From: Desulfobacterales bacterium
GTDB taxonomy: Bacteria > Desulfobacterota > Desulfobacteria > Desulfobacterales > UBA2156
Assembly: GCA_027025555.1 (NCBI GenBank)
Contig: JALVQN010000052.1
Location: forward strand, 1 to 43,910
DNA: 43,910 nucleotides
Direction: 5' to 3'
Shown one piece after another: positions 9,105 to 17,712 of this stretch (positions are counted from its first letter, which is position 1; each line of letters opens with the position of its first letter). A model generated the notes under the pieces. The model did not search any database. It saw only the letters and a program-made list of their open reading frames with translations, and was not told the DNA's origin. The translations under genes were made by a program, and so were the position numbers.

Positions 9105-10346
9105 ATGGAAGCGGATCGCATCGACTGGAAGACGGGGACGTGGCGGCGTAGGCCGGGTAAAAAGCCTGACGCAGAAATCGTGATCGCCGGGGATTGGGCC
9201 CCCATCCGGAATTTCAGTGAAGGACTCCTTGAAAATCCGGAAGCCGTGTACGGGGACCTGTTGCCGGTGTTGCGGGAGGGCCATCTGCGGATCGTGAACC
9301 TCGAATGCCCCTTGGTGAAAGACGGGAAGCCCGTGTGGAAGAGCGGTTCCGTCCTGAAAGGACTTCCCGAACATATCACCGGACTCACCACCGTGCCCTT
9401 TGAGGTGGTCACCCTGGGAAACAACCATGTGTTCGACTACGGCACAGAGGCGTTTATCGCCACCCGGGCGCTTCTTTCTCAAAACGGGATTCGCTTTACC
9501 GGTGCCGGGCTGTCCCTCGAGGAAGCCAAAACCCCGGTTCAGGTCACCGTCAACGGGGTGACTGTCGGTGTGATCAGTTTCGGAGAGGGGGAAGATCTCA
9601 CCGCCGCCGCCCCCGACAAAGCCGGGGTGCTGGGATGGGATATCGATGGGATCATCGAGGCCATCCAGGCGCTTCGAAGCCGGGTCCACGTGGTGATCGT
9701 GGTCTGTCACGCCGGCGTGGAATACATTCCGTTTCCGCCGCCTTACCTGGCGGATGCCCTTGCGCGCATGGCCGATGCCGGGGCGGATCTTGTCATCGGA
9801 CATCATCCCCATGTGCCCCAGGGAATTCAAATTCAAAAGGGTGTTCCCATCTGTTTCAGTCTGGGCAATTTTGTCTTTTTCCAGCCCACCGATCTCTTTT
9901 TTCGAAAGGTGGGGTACCTGGTCAAAGCCGGGGTCTGCAAAGAGGGTCTGGAATCCCTTGCGATCCTGCCTTATGGCATCGGACAAGAGCGCCTGTTTCG
10001 GCTCAAGGGAACGGCGCTGGACGCCTTTTTGAAGAAACTGGAAGCCCTTTCGAGGCCCTTGGCCCGCAGGGAAGAGATCGCCCATGCCTGGCATGGGTTT
10101 TTCAAGCATTACGGCAAGGACGGATTTACCCGCGAGATCACCGGGATCCTGGCGGAATTTGAAAAGGAACCCCGCAAGGGGGCGGCCATGTTCAGGAACC
10201 GATTGACCACCCTCCAGCATGCCCGGCACCTCATAGAATTGATGACCCGGATCATGGAAGGGACCCTCGACGACGCCCCGGCGTGGGCCGTGGCATTCGT
10301 CGAGGAGTATTTCAGCCGGCGTGTGGGAGACGGGTTTTTTGAGTAA
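9105..10346 (+). CDS. CapA family protein (poly-gamma-glutamate synthesis-type metallophosphatase fold)
   Basis: EIVIAGDWAP, IVNLECPLV, VVTLGNNHVFDYGTEA, ADLVIGHHPHVPQGIQIQKGVPICFSLGNFVF. Confidence 0.88.
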   Translation: MEADRIDWKTGTWRRRPGKKPDAEIVIAGDWAPIRNFSEGLLENPEAVYGDLLPVLREGHLRIVNLECPLVKDGKPVWKSGSVLKGLPEHITGLTTVPFEVVTLGNNHVFDYGTEAFIATRALLSQNGIRFTGAGLSLEEAKTPVQVTVNGVTVGVISFGEGEDLTAAAPDKAGVLGWDIDGIIEAIQALRSRVHVVIVVCHAGVEYIPFPPPYLADALARMADAGADLVIGHHPHVPQGIQIQKGVPICFSLGNFVFFQPTDLFFRKVGYLVKAGVCKEGLESLAILPYGIGQERLFRLKGTALDAFLKKLEALSRPLARREEIAHAWHGFFKHYGKDGFTREITGILAEFEKEPRKGAAMFRNRLTTLQHARHLIELMTRIMEGTLDDAPAWAVAFVEEYFSRRVGDGFFE

Positions 10347-10350
10347 CGCC

Positions 10351-11283
10351 ATGCAGTGGACACCCGGCGAAGGAATCCCTCCCTTGTTTTCAAAAGAGGC
10401 GGTCACCCTGTTGGTCACCGATTCGGGCCTCGGCGGGCTTTTGGTCTTTGCACAGGTGGCCGAACGGCTTTTTCGCAAACCGATTTTTCAAAAGGCTTCC
10501 CTGGTTTACTACAACGCCTGGCCGGAGCAGAATCGGGGATACAACACCCTGAAAGGCATGCAGGAGCGGGTCCGGGTCTTCCAGGCGGCCCTGGAAGGGA
10601 TGAAACGCTATCATCCCGATTTGATCATGATCGCCTGTAACACCCTCTCCGTCCTTTTTCCCGAGACGCCTTTTTCCCGCACGGAATCGATTCCGGTGGT
10701 GGACATCGTGCGTTTCGGCGTCGATATGATTTACGAACGGCTCAGCCGGGATGACAAGGCCCGGGCCCTGTTGTTGGGGACCGTCACCACCATTGCCTCC
10801 GACCGTCACCGATCCCTGCTGATCCAAAGAGGCATCTCCCCGGAGCGGATCGTGGTTCAACCCTGTGATCAACTGGCCACACAGATCGAAAAGGGACCGG
10901 AAAGGGAGCCGGTGGCGGCGTTGGTCAAGGCCTATGCAACAGAGGCGGCGGAAAAGCTGGGCCGGCCGACGGGCGAGGTGGTGGTGGGGCTTCTTTGCAC
11001 CCATTTCGGATACTGCCGCGATCTCATCGGCAGGGTCCTGCAGGAAAAGATTCCCGGGAAGGTGACGCTGCTTGATCCGAATCAGCGCATGGCGGCGTTT
11101 CTTTTCGAAAAATCCGGGGACCTTCGATGCGATTCCATCGCTTTGGATCTCAAGGTGGTTTCACGGATCAAATGGGAGCAAGAGCGGATTGACGCCATTT
11201 CGAACGTCATCCGGCATCACTCTCTTGAAACAGCCCGCGCCTTGAGACATTACCAATGGATACCGGATCTGTTTACGGTGTGA
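10351..11283 (+). CDS. Asp/Glu racemase family protein (glutamate racemase-like)
   Basis: ATG at 10351. VTLLVTDSGLGGLLVF, LIMIACNTLSVLFPET, VVVGLLCTHFGYCRDLI (two-cysteine racemase pattern). Confidence 0.82.
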   Translation: MQWTPGEGIPPLFSKEAVTLLVTDSGLGGLLVFAQVAERLFRKPIFQKASLVYYNAWPEQNRGYNTLKGMQERVRVFQAALEGMKRYHPDLIMIACNTLSVLFPETPFSRTESIPVVDIVRFGVDMIYERLSRDDKARALLLGTVTTIASDRHRSLLIQRGISPERIVVQPCDQLATQIEKGPEREPVAALVKAYATEAAEKLGRPTGEVVVGLLCTHFGYCRDLIGRVLQEKIPGKVTLLDPNQRMAAFLFEKSGDLRCDSIALDLKVVSRIKWEQERIDAISNVIRHHSLETARALRHYQWIPDLFTV

Positions 11284-11311
11284 CTGTTTTTTAACGAAAG
11301 GGTAAGAGAAG

Positions 11312-12301
11312 ATGACAAAGATCCTGCTTATTACCGGCCCCGCCGGAGATGCCCAGGGATGGGGAGATCTCGACGTGACCAAGACCCTTTGCGAGGCCTT
11401 GAACACCGGGGACAAATCCGCGGAGATCGCCTTCGTGGAGACCATGGCGGATTTCAATCGGGCCATTGAAGACAAGCGTTACGACATGGTCTGGAGCGCC
11501 CTGTACTATATCTCCGATCGGGAAGACATCATTGGATTGAATGTGGATGAGGATGCATGGCTGGCGGATATTTTCGACCGGAAAGAGATCCCCTACATCG
11601 GCCCCAATGCCCTGACCATGAAGCAGGTGATCAACAAGGCCTGGACCCACCAGATCTTAAGCGCCAACAACGTGGCGGTGCCCTCCCACCACTTGGTGGA
11701 TATGGGAGAAACGGTGGAAGATATCCCGTTGCCGGCCTTTGTGAAACCGAGTTTCGAATCCCGTTCGGTGGGCATCACCGATGAAAGCGTGGTCCATACC
11801 CCCGAAGCCCTTGCCGCGCAGGTACGCCATATCCACAAGACCTATGAACAGCCGGCCTTGATCGAAGACTATCTGCCGGGGGATGAGTATACCGTACTGA
11901 TGATCGGCAACGGGGAAGATCAAGAATTTTTACCCGGCCTGGTCACCGTGGAAGGGGGACGTTACGGGAAATATCCCATTTTAAGGAGCGACATGCGGGG
12001 CGTCGGGCTGACGAAAATCCAGCTTCCCGAAACCCGGTCCGAAGAGGCCAAGAGCTTGTGTAAAGCCGCCGTGGAGACCCTCCGCTGTTTGGATCACGTG
12101 AGAGTGGACATGCGGGTGGATGCCCACGACCGCCTCCGGATCATCGAGGTCAACGGGATCCCGGGCCTGAAACCCATCAAAAGCTGGAGTCCCCAGATCT
12201 ATACCCTGTACCATCCCTCGGCCGAGGGCCCCATGGAAGATTACCGGCGCCTGGTCCATCACATCGTGGATTCGGCCTTGAAACGATACAGGTTAACGTG
12301 A
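11312..12301 (+). CDS. D-alanine--D-alanine ligase-like ATP-grasp protein
   Basis: FVKPSFESRSVGITDES, ALIEDYLPGDEYTVLMIG, DHVRVDMRVDAHDRLRIIEVNGIPGL (Ddl-type ATP-grasp motifs). Confidence 0.85.
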   Translation: MTKILLITGPAGDAQGWGDLDVTKTLCEALNTGDKSAEIAFVETMADFNRAIEDKRYDMVWSALYYISDREDIIGLNVDEDAWLADIFDRKEIPYIGPNALTMKQVINKAWTHQILSANNVAVPSHHLVDMGETVEDIPLPAFVKPSFESRSVGITDESVVHTPEALAAQVRHIHKTYEQPALIEDYLPGDEYTVLMIGNGEDQEFLPGLVTVEGGRYGKYPILRSDMRGVGLTKIQLPETRSEEAKSLCKAAVETLRCLDHVRVDMRVDAHDRLRIIEVNGIPGLKPIKSWSPQIYTLYHPSAEGPMEDYRRLVHHIVDSALKRYRLT

Positions 12302-12404
12302 TTTGCAAGCCATGCGCCCAAAAAGCCCTTCAAGGGCCCCGGGCCGCCCGATGATCGTCGAACACGGGGCAGCGTCCCGCCGCGTTTCACGATGAAGGCT
12401 TTCC

Positions 12405-13253
12405 ATGAAGATTCCGTTTGATCCGGAGGTGTTTCATACCCTAAAGGCCCGGACCCGGGCCACCGGCAAGGGGCCCCGGGGCGGGTTCGCCTACAAGCTG
12501 GACCTGTCGGTGCCCTGTCTTGTCTGTGCCATTCATGCCGGCCACAGGGTCCGGAAAGAGCTGGTTCCCCTGATGGCCGTATCCGAAAAGGAGCGCATGA
12601 AGGAAGAAGATACGGCCACGGACCGGATCATCGGCGCCTGCCCCAGTATTCTCTGGGGACTCGACTCCAGGGCCGAGTACGACCTCAACCGTCCCGAGGA
12701 ATCGGCCCTGCCGTTGGCCCCGGAGATGTTTTGGGGTCTGAGGGTCTACACCGCCCCTCCCCCGGAAGCCATGAAGCAGCGGAGCCTGGAAAAATATGCC
12801 GCATTTTACGGATTTGCGGGCGCGGTGATCCAAATCCTCTTGGATCGCTTCGGGGCCTGCATCGTCTACGACATCCATTCTTTCAACCTTCGGCGCCAGA
12901 GGGAAAAGGGCCACGCCTTGCCCCCGGTATTCAACCTGGGAACCAAAGCCCTGGATCGATCCAAATGGAAAGGCCCCATCGACGCGTGGCTGGAGGCCCT
13001 GGCCCGGGTGAAGCTCCCGGGTATGGGCGTGCGTGTGGCGGAAAATGAAGTTTTCGGGGGTGAGGGGGCCTTTTGCCGCACCCTGACGCGCTGGAGCCCC
13101 CGGGTCCTGGTCTTGCCCACCGAAATCGCCAAGATCTACATGGATGAAGACAGCGGAGAGCTCTTCGAAGAAACGGTGGAACACCTCAAAAAGGCCCTGG
13201 CGGATGCCGTCCAAAAACATGGCCGTGCCTTTCAGGCATCCTTCTGTCGATAA
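12405..13253 (+). CDS. N-formylglutamate amidohydrolase superfamily protein
   Basis: CAIHAGHRVRKELVPLM, EEDTATDRIIGACPS, ACIVYDIHSFNLRR motif arrangement. Confidence 0.7.
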   Translation: MKIPFDPEVFHTLKARTRATGKGPRGGFAYKLDLSVPCLVCAIHAGHRVRKELVPLMAVSEKERMKEEDTATDRIIGACPSILWGLDSRAEYDLNRPEESALPLAPEMFWGLRVYTAPPPEAMKQRSLEKYAAFYGFAGAVIQILLDRFGACIVYDIHSFNLRRQREKGHALPPVFNLGTKALDRSKWKGPIDAWLEALARVKLPGMGVRVAENEVFGGEGAFCRTLTRWSPRVLVLPTEIAKIYMDEDSGELFEETVEHLKKALADAVQKHGRAFQASFCR

Positions 13254-13471
13254 TTTCCATGAAGGTCTCTTGAGTGCGCCCCGCCTTTCTGACTCAAAGG
13301 GGTTTCACCTTTTCAATCAGAGCCTGTGATGGCACCGTAAAGCGCCTTTGCCGGAAAAACCCACGGCGGACACGGACGCGCCGGGTTTGACAGGGGCCCG
13401 GGACTCGGATACTAGAAAAGGAAACCGCGGCGGGAGCGAACAGCGTCAAAGGGCATGAAAGGATACATGGA

Positions 13472-14254
13472 GTGGAGATTCAAGACAATGGGGCCGGCAT
13501 CACCCCGGTTCGGATCGGGCTCAAGAGCCGGTTTCGATTCAAATGCCATAAAGGGGTGTCTTGTTTTACCCGGTGCTGCCGGGGCATCACCATCACCCTG
13601 ACCCCTTACGACATCATTTTGCTGAAAAAGCGTCTCGGTCTTTCTTCCGATGCCTTTTTGGCCCTCTATACCCAGGCTCAGCTTCTGGAAAAGACGGATC
13701 TTCCGGTGGTGACCCTCAAGGCCTTGGAGGATGATGAAAAATCGTGCCCCTTTGTGCGCGAAAACGGGTGCCTCGTCTACCAGGACCGGCCCACCACCTG
13801 TAGATACTATCCTTTAGGGGTGGCCTCCCTCGTTCACCGGGAAGGCGCCGATGACGAGGGGTTTTTCTTCTTTGTCCACGAACCCCACTGCAGGGGTTTT
13901 GAAGAAGACCAAGGATGGACGGTGGAAGCCTGGCGCAGGGACCAGGGGGTGGATGTGCATGACGCCATCAATGCCGAATGGACCGATCTTGTGGTGCGGA
14001 AGCGCTCTTTTCCTCCCAATATCCGTCTTACCGAAAAAGCCAAGGCGCTCTTTTTCATGGCCAGTTATAATATGGACGCCTTTCGGCGCTTTGTGTTCGA
14101 AAGCAGCTTCTTGAAACGCTATTCGCCGGCCCCTGAGACGGTGGAAGAAATTCGCGGCGATGACGTGGCCCTGCTGCGGTTTGGCATGCGCTGGTTGAAG
14201 GGTGTCCTGTTCAGGGGGGCATCGGAAGAAGAACCGGACGCTGCCCCTTCTTAA
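13472..14254 (+). CDS. YkgJ-type cysteine cluster protein
   Basis: FKCHKGVSCFTRCCRGITITLTPYDI, CPFVRENGCLVYQDRPTTCRYYPLG cysteine pattern. GTG start uncertain. Confidence 0.8.
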   Translation: MEIQDNGAGITPVRIGLKSRFRFKCHKGVSCFTRCCRGITITLTPYDIILLKKRLGLSSDAFLALYTQAQLLEKTDLPVVTLKALEDDEKSCPFVRENGCLVYQDRPTTCRYYPLGVASLVHREGADDEGFFFFVHEPHCRGFEEDQGWTVEAWRRDQGVDVHDAINAEWTDLVVRKRSFPPNIRLTEKAKALFFMASYNMDAFRRFVFESSFLKRYSPAPETVEEIRGDDVALLRFGMRWLKGVLFRGASEEEPDAAPS

Positions 14255-14260
14255 AGCCGG

Positions 14261-15295
14261 CTAATAGCCCTCGTATGCCAACCCCTCCCAGGAGGCCGGG
14301 GTGTTCAGGCGGCTGTCGATGTCCACCTCGAAAAATCGGGCGATGGGCGCAAAGATTTCCGGGTTGTTCGCCTGGACGGTTCGGGCCGCCGTCAGGACCT
14401 TATCCAGACCCGCCGCTGTCATCTTCCCCAGGGGCCGCCGGCACGGGCCCGAGGGCATGCCCAAAAGGCGCATCAGGGTTTTGACGGCCAGCGGATTCCT
14501 GGCCCGGCAAAGGACTTGGCCGTAAGGCGTTTTCTCCATCGTTTTCACCGTCACCAGCCCGAAAAGGGGCGCCAAGGCGTCCGCAAGGACTTTGGCCTCG
14601 TCCACGTTCCCCTCCTCGAGGAGGCGGACCATGCGGGAAACGGGTCCCGGCGCCACATTGGAGGCCACGGAGATGACACCGGCGGCCCGGATGCCGGGAT
14701 CGGTCATCATGGTGAGGGTCAGCGGATCATCGCCGGATAAGAGGGTAAAGTCGGGTCCACAGCAGGAGCGCGTTTTTCGCATGTTGTCCAGGTCCCCGGT
14801 GGCTTCTTTCACCGTATGGACATTGCTGAATTCCTGGTGCAAAAGCGCCAGGTCTTCCGGAAACAGCTGGGCGCCCGTCCGTCCCGGGATGACATAGGGG
14901 ATCACGGCCAGGTCCGGAAAGCCCGCCGCCACCGGCGCCACGTATTCTCTGCGAATCTCGAGGGAGCTGGGGCCGTTGTAATAGGGATCCACAAGCAAGA
15001 CGGCATCCACCCCGGCGTCGGCGGCGTGTTCCGTGGCGGCCAGGGTCTCCCGGGTGTTGTTGCTCCCGGTTCCTGCAATACAGGCGCACTTTCCCTTGGC
15101 GGCCTTTGCGATCTCTTCGATGACGCGGTTGTGTTCTTCCCAGTTCAGTGTCGGGCTTTCTCCTGTCGTTCCCACGGCAAGAATCCCGGAGACGCCGTTT
15201 TCGATCTGAAACGCGGCCAACCGCTTCAATCCCTCATAGTCGACGCCGTCTTCTTGAAACGGCGTGATCAAAGCCGTATAGCATCCCTTGAACAT
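14261..15295 (-). CDS. dapA: 4-hydroxy-tetrahydrodipicolinate synthase (DapA family) with C-terminal extension
   Basis: MFKGCYTALITPFQEDGVDYEGLKRL; GILAVGTTGESPTL; VLLVDPYYNGPS; VIPGRTG; TVKEATGDL. Confidence 0.85.
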   Translation of the reverse strand: MFKGCYTALITPFQEDGVDYEGLKRLAAFQIENGVSGILAVGTTGESPTLNWEEHNRVIEEIAKAAKGKCACIAGTGSNNTRETLAATEHAADAGVDAVLLVDPYYNGPSSLEIRREYVAPVAAGFPDLAVIPYVIPGRTGAQLFPEDLALLHQEFSNVHTVKEATGDLDNMRKTRSCCGPDFTLLSGDDPLTLTMMTDPGIRAAGVISVASNVAPGPVSRMVRLLEEGNVDEAKVLADALAPLFGLVTVKTMEKTPYGQVLCRARNPLAVKTLMRLLGMPSGPCRRPLGKMTAAGLDKVLTAARTVQANNPEIFAPIARFFEVDIDSRLNTPASWEGLAYEGY

Positions 15296-15502
15296 GGACT
15301 CCCCCTTTTGTCAAAAGACGTGGTGCCTCGGATGGCAAAACCCCAGAAATCAGAGATGACCAAGACAGTCTCTAGGAAAATGCATCCCTGGTGTCAAGAA
15401 AAAAGGAAGAAAAGGCCGCTCTTTTTCTTGACACGGCATGCCCGGCGGACCTACATTTCAAAAAAACCAAGGATCGAAAGACCGTCGAAAAAGGGTCAAC
15501 AC

Positions 15503-16138
15503 ATGGAAAAACCAAAGAACGTGGAAGAATTCATCGCCCAGCAAAAGGCCGCCATCGCCTCCAACCCGGAGTGCGGAACCTCCCATTATAACCTGGCCAT
15601 CGGCCTTTTGGGCCAAAAAAAATATGACGAGGCGGAAAAGGCCCTCCATGAAGCCGTCTCCTGCAGTCCCAACCTGGCCGAAGCCTATGTCCAGCTGGGA
15701 GGCATCGCCCTGGCCCGGGGCGACCTGGACGGTTGCCTGAAATACAATCAGCAGGCCGTGCGGGCACGGGCGGGATTTGCGGAAGGCTACGGAAACATCG
15801 GGTTTGTCTACCTGCAAAAAGGGGAAGTGGACAAGGCCATCGAGGCCCTGGAAAAAGCCACCCGGTGGAACCCGAAATTTCTCCAGGCCCTCACCACGTT
15901 GGCCAATGCATACCTTTTGAAAGGGAGGGTGGACGAGGCCATCGATACCAACCACAAAGCCCTTGCCCTCGAACCCAATTTTGCCGTGGCCCACAACAAT
16001 CTGGCCATCGCCTACCTTGAAAAGGGGGAATTCTCCCTGGCGGTGACCCACTGTGAAAAGGCACAGGCCCTGGGATACGAGGTGGCCCCCGAAATCCTCA
16101 AGGAACTGGAACCCCACCGGAATTCCCCCGACCGGTGA
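15503..16138 (+). CDS. tetratricopeptide repeat protein
   Basis: ATG at 15503 within ORF 14816..16138. Tandem repeats such as NLAEAYVQLGGIALARGDLDGCLKYNQQAV / GFAEGYGNIGFVYLQKGEVDKAIEALEKAT / FAVAHNNLAIAYLEKGEFSLAVTHCEKA. Confidence 0.88.
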   Translation: MEKPKNVEEFIAQQKAAIASNPECGTSHYNLAIGLLGQKKYDEAEKALHEAVSCSPNLAEAYVQLGGIALARGDLDGCLKYNQQAVRARAGFAEGYGNIGFVYLQKGEVDKAIEALEKATRWNPKFLQALTTLANAYLLKGRVDEAIDTNHKALALEPNFAVAHNNLAIAYLEKGEFSLAVTHCEKAQALGYEVAPEILKELEPHRNSPDR

Positions 16139-16184
16139 AAGAACCCATGGGACCCTCTTTGCAAAAGAGGCTCCGGGCACTGCA

Positions 16185-17378
16185 GTGACCCGACGCCCCG
16201 TGACCTTTGAATATTACCTCTATCAAGAGGCGCTTCCTGTTCAACAGGACACGCCGTTTTGGGGGAAAAGGCTCCCGGGGACCCGGCGCCAGGCGGCCGA
16301 TCCCGGGGCCACCGAAAATACACCTTCAGGCCTGACCGTCGGAGAGTATTTCCAAGCCGCCCGCCGGTTTTTCACCCATGACGGCCTTTCTTTGCTCTTG
16401 CAGGAGGTCTCCCGGGAAACCGGGCGAAATCCCCCGCCTAATGCCGTTCACACCGTGCGCATCGGCTTGAAAAAGCACGGCGCATTTTACCACCCTGCAA
16501 AAGTCAGCCTCTTGGGAGACGCCTTTTCAAGGCGCTTTGTCCTCAACGTGGCATTTTCCGATGCAGGAAAAAGGGTCCTTCGTCGGGAGGTCCGAAGCCT
16601 CAAGCACCTCCGGCACCGGTATCCCTTTTCCTTTGTCCCTCGAATTTACGGTACAAAAACCGTACCCACCGCGAAGGGCCCGGTTGCCATGTTCCTGGGA
16701 GAATGGTTTGAAGGCTATCACGAGTTTCATCTTATACCGGATTCGCCCGGGCATCCGGTCACGGTCTGTGTTTGGGAGGGCGACCGCGGCGATACCGTCT
16801 TGGATGCGGTGAAGACCGCGGCGCTTTTCCGGCGGGTGGCCCACATCCTTGCCGCCTACTATGATCCCGTCACCTTTGAGGCGATTACGCACTGGCATCA
16901 TGCTTCGGGAGACTTTGTGGTCAAAATCGACAAGGGCAACGTTCATGTGCGGTTGGTCACCGTGCGCCGATATGGTCCCCTGTTTAAATCCGATTTGAAA
17001 GAAAGGACGCCGGAACCCTCTGCCCAAAACATCCTCCATGCCCTTTTGTTTTTTTTCCTGGAGGTGTCCTGCCGAATTCGCTTGGACCGGGAGCACGGCA
17101 CGGGGAATTGGATTTGGGCCGGCAAGGGATGTCTCCATCCCATGACCCGTGGCTTTTTCCAGGCGCTGGCGGAAAAAGGGCCGGTCCCGGCCCTTCCGGC
17201 GCCTCTGGACGACTGTTTCAAGGCCTATCTTCTGTCCATGACTTTTAAGGATGTTTCAGACTTGCTGGTTGAACTTGTCACCCGTCGCTTCCCGGCCGGC
17301 CGAGAGGCGGCCTTTGTCCTGAAACATGTTCCCGAGCATGCCCAACAGCTCCTGGAGGCCTTGGCGGACCCTCTCTAG
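16185..17378 (+). CDS. uncharacterised protein, possibly a divergent kinase-like fold
   Basis: Long ORF (16053..17378) between TPR gene and dsrA. GTG candidates at 16185 and 16200. FVLNVAFSDAGKRVLRREVRSLKHL and GPVAMFLGEWFEGYHEFHL resemble kinase N-lobe and hinge segments, but no clear catalytic motif is visible. Confidence 0.6.
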   Translation: MTRRPVTFEYYLYQEALPVQQDTPFWGKRLPGTRRQAADPGATENTPSGLTVGEYFQAARRFFTHDGLSLLLQEVSRETGRNPPPNAVHTVRIGLKKHGAFYHPAKVSLLGDAFSRRFVLNVAFSDAGKRVLRREVRSLKHLRHRYPFSFVPRIYGTKTVPTAKGPVAMFLGEWFEGYHEFHLIPDSPGHPVTVCVWEGDRGDTVLDAVKTAALFRRVAHILAAYYDPVTFEAITHWHHASGDFVVKIDKGNVHVRLVTVRRYGPLFKSDLKERTPEPSAQNILHALLFFFLEVSCRIRLDREHGTGNWIWAGKGCLHPMTRGFFQALAEKGPVPALPAPLDDCFKAYLLSMTFKDVSDLLVELVTRRFPAGREAAFVLKHVPEHAQQLLEALADPL

Positions 17379-17381
17379 GGG

Positions 17382-17400
17382 GAAAAGGCCCGGCCTTTTC
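17382..17400. terminator. possible terminator-like palindrome after the orphan gene
   Basis: GAAAAGGCCCGGCCTTTTC immediately after the stop codon. Confidence 0.4.
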
Positions 17401-17518
17401 ATTGGGGCCTCCCCCCTGGGTATTTGAATCGCCGCCGCCCCGCCTCTTCCGGAGCCGGATGAGGGGCGTTTGGGGCCAAACCAGGGGTAGTTTCAAACAA
17501 AACCGCTGCGCTTTTTTG

Positions 17519-17547
17519 TTGACATAAAATTTCAAGGTTTTTATAAT
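17519..17547 (+). promoter_or_regulatory. perfect consensus sigma70 promoter upstream of dsrA
   Basis: TTGACA (17519-17524), 17-nt spacer, TATAAT (17542-17547). Confidence 0.75.
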
Positions 17548-17712
17548 TTCTCCTTTACGGGATGCACATCCTGCCGACAAGAGAAGCACCCCACGGGTGA
17601 AGTGAATAAAAATCATTTTGAGGGGAGGTGACCAGGGGCAACAGCAGAGAAGGCCATTTCTCACAAGAGGCAGTTTGAGTCGGTAACATCAATCAAGAAT
17701 GGAGGGACAACC

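Noticed and set aside
12310-12330. GCCCTTCAAGGGC palindrome after the ATP-grasp gene
   Set aside because: Very short stem with a minimal loop and no T-tract; not convincing as a terminator.
14816-15502. N-terminal extension of the TPR ORF
   Set aside because: Antisense to dapA; TPR sequence begins only after ATG 15503.
17630-17680. Possible 16-codon leader peptide (GTGACCAGGGGC...TGA) in the dsrA leader
   Set aside because: The SD-like sequence overlaps the putative start codon and there is no regulatory codon run; too weak.
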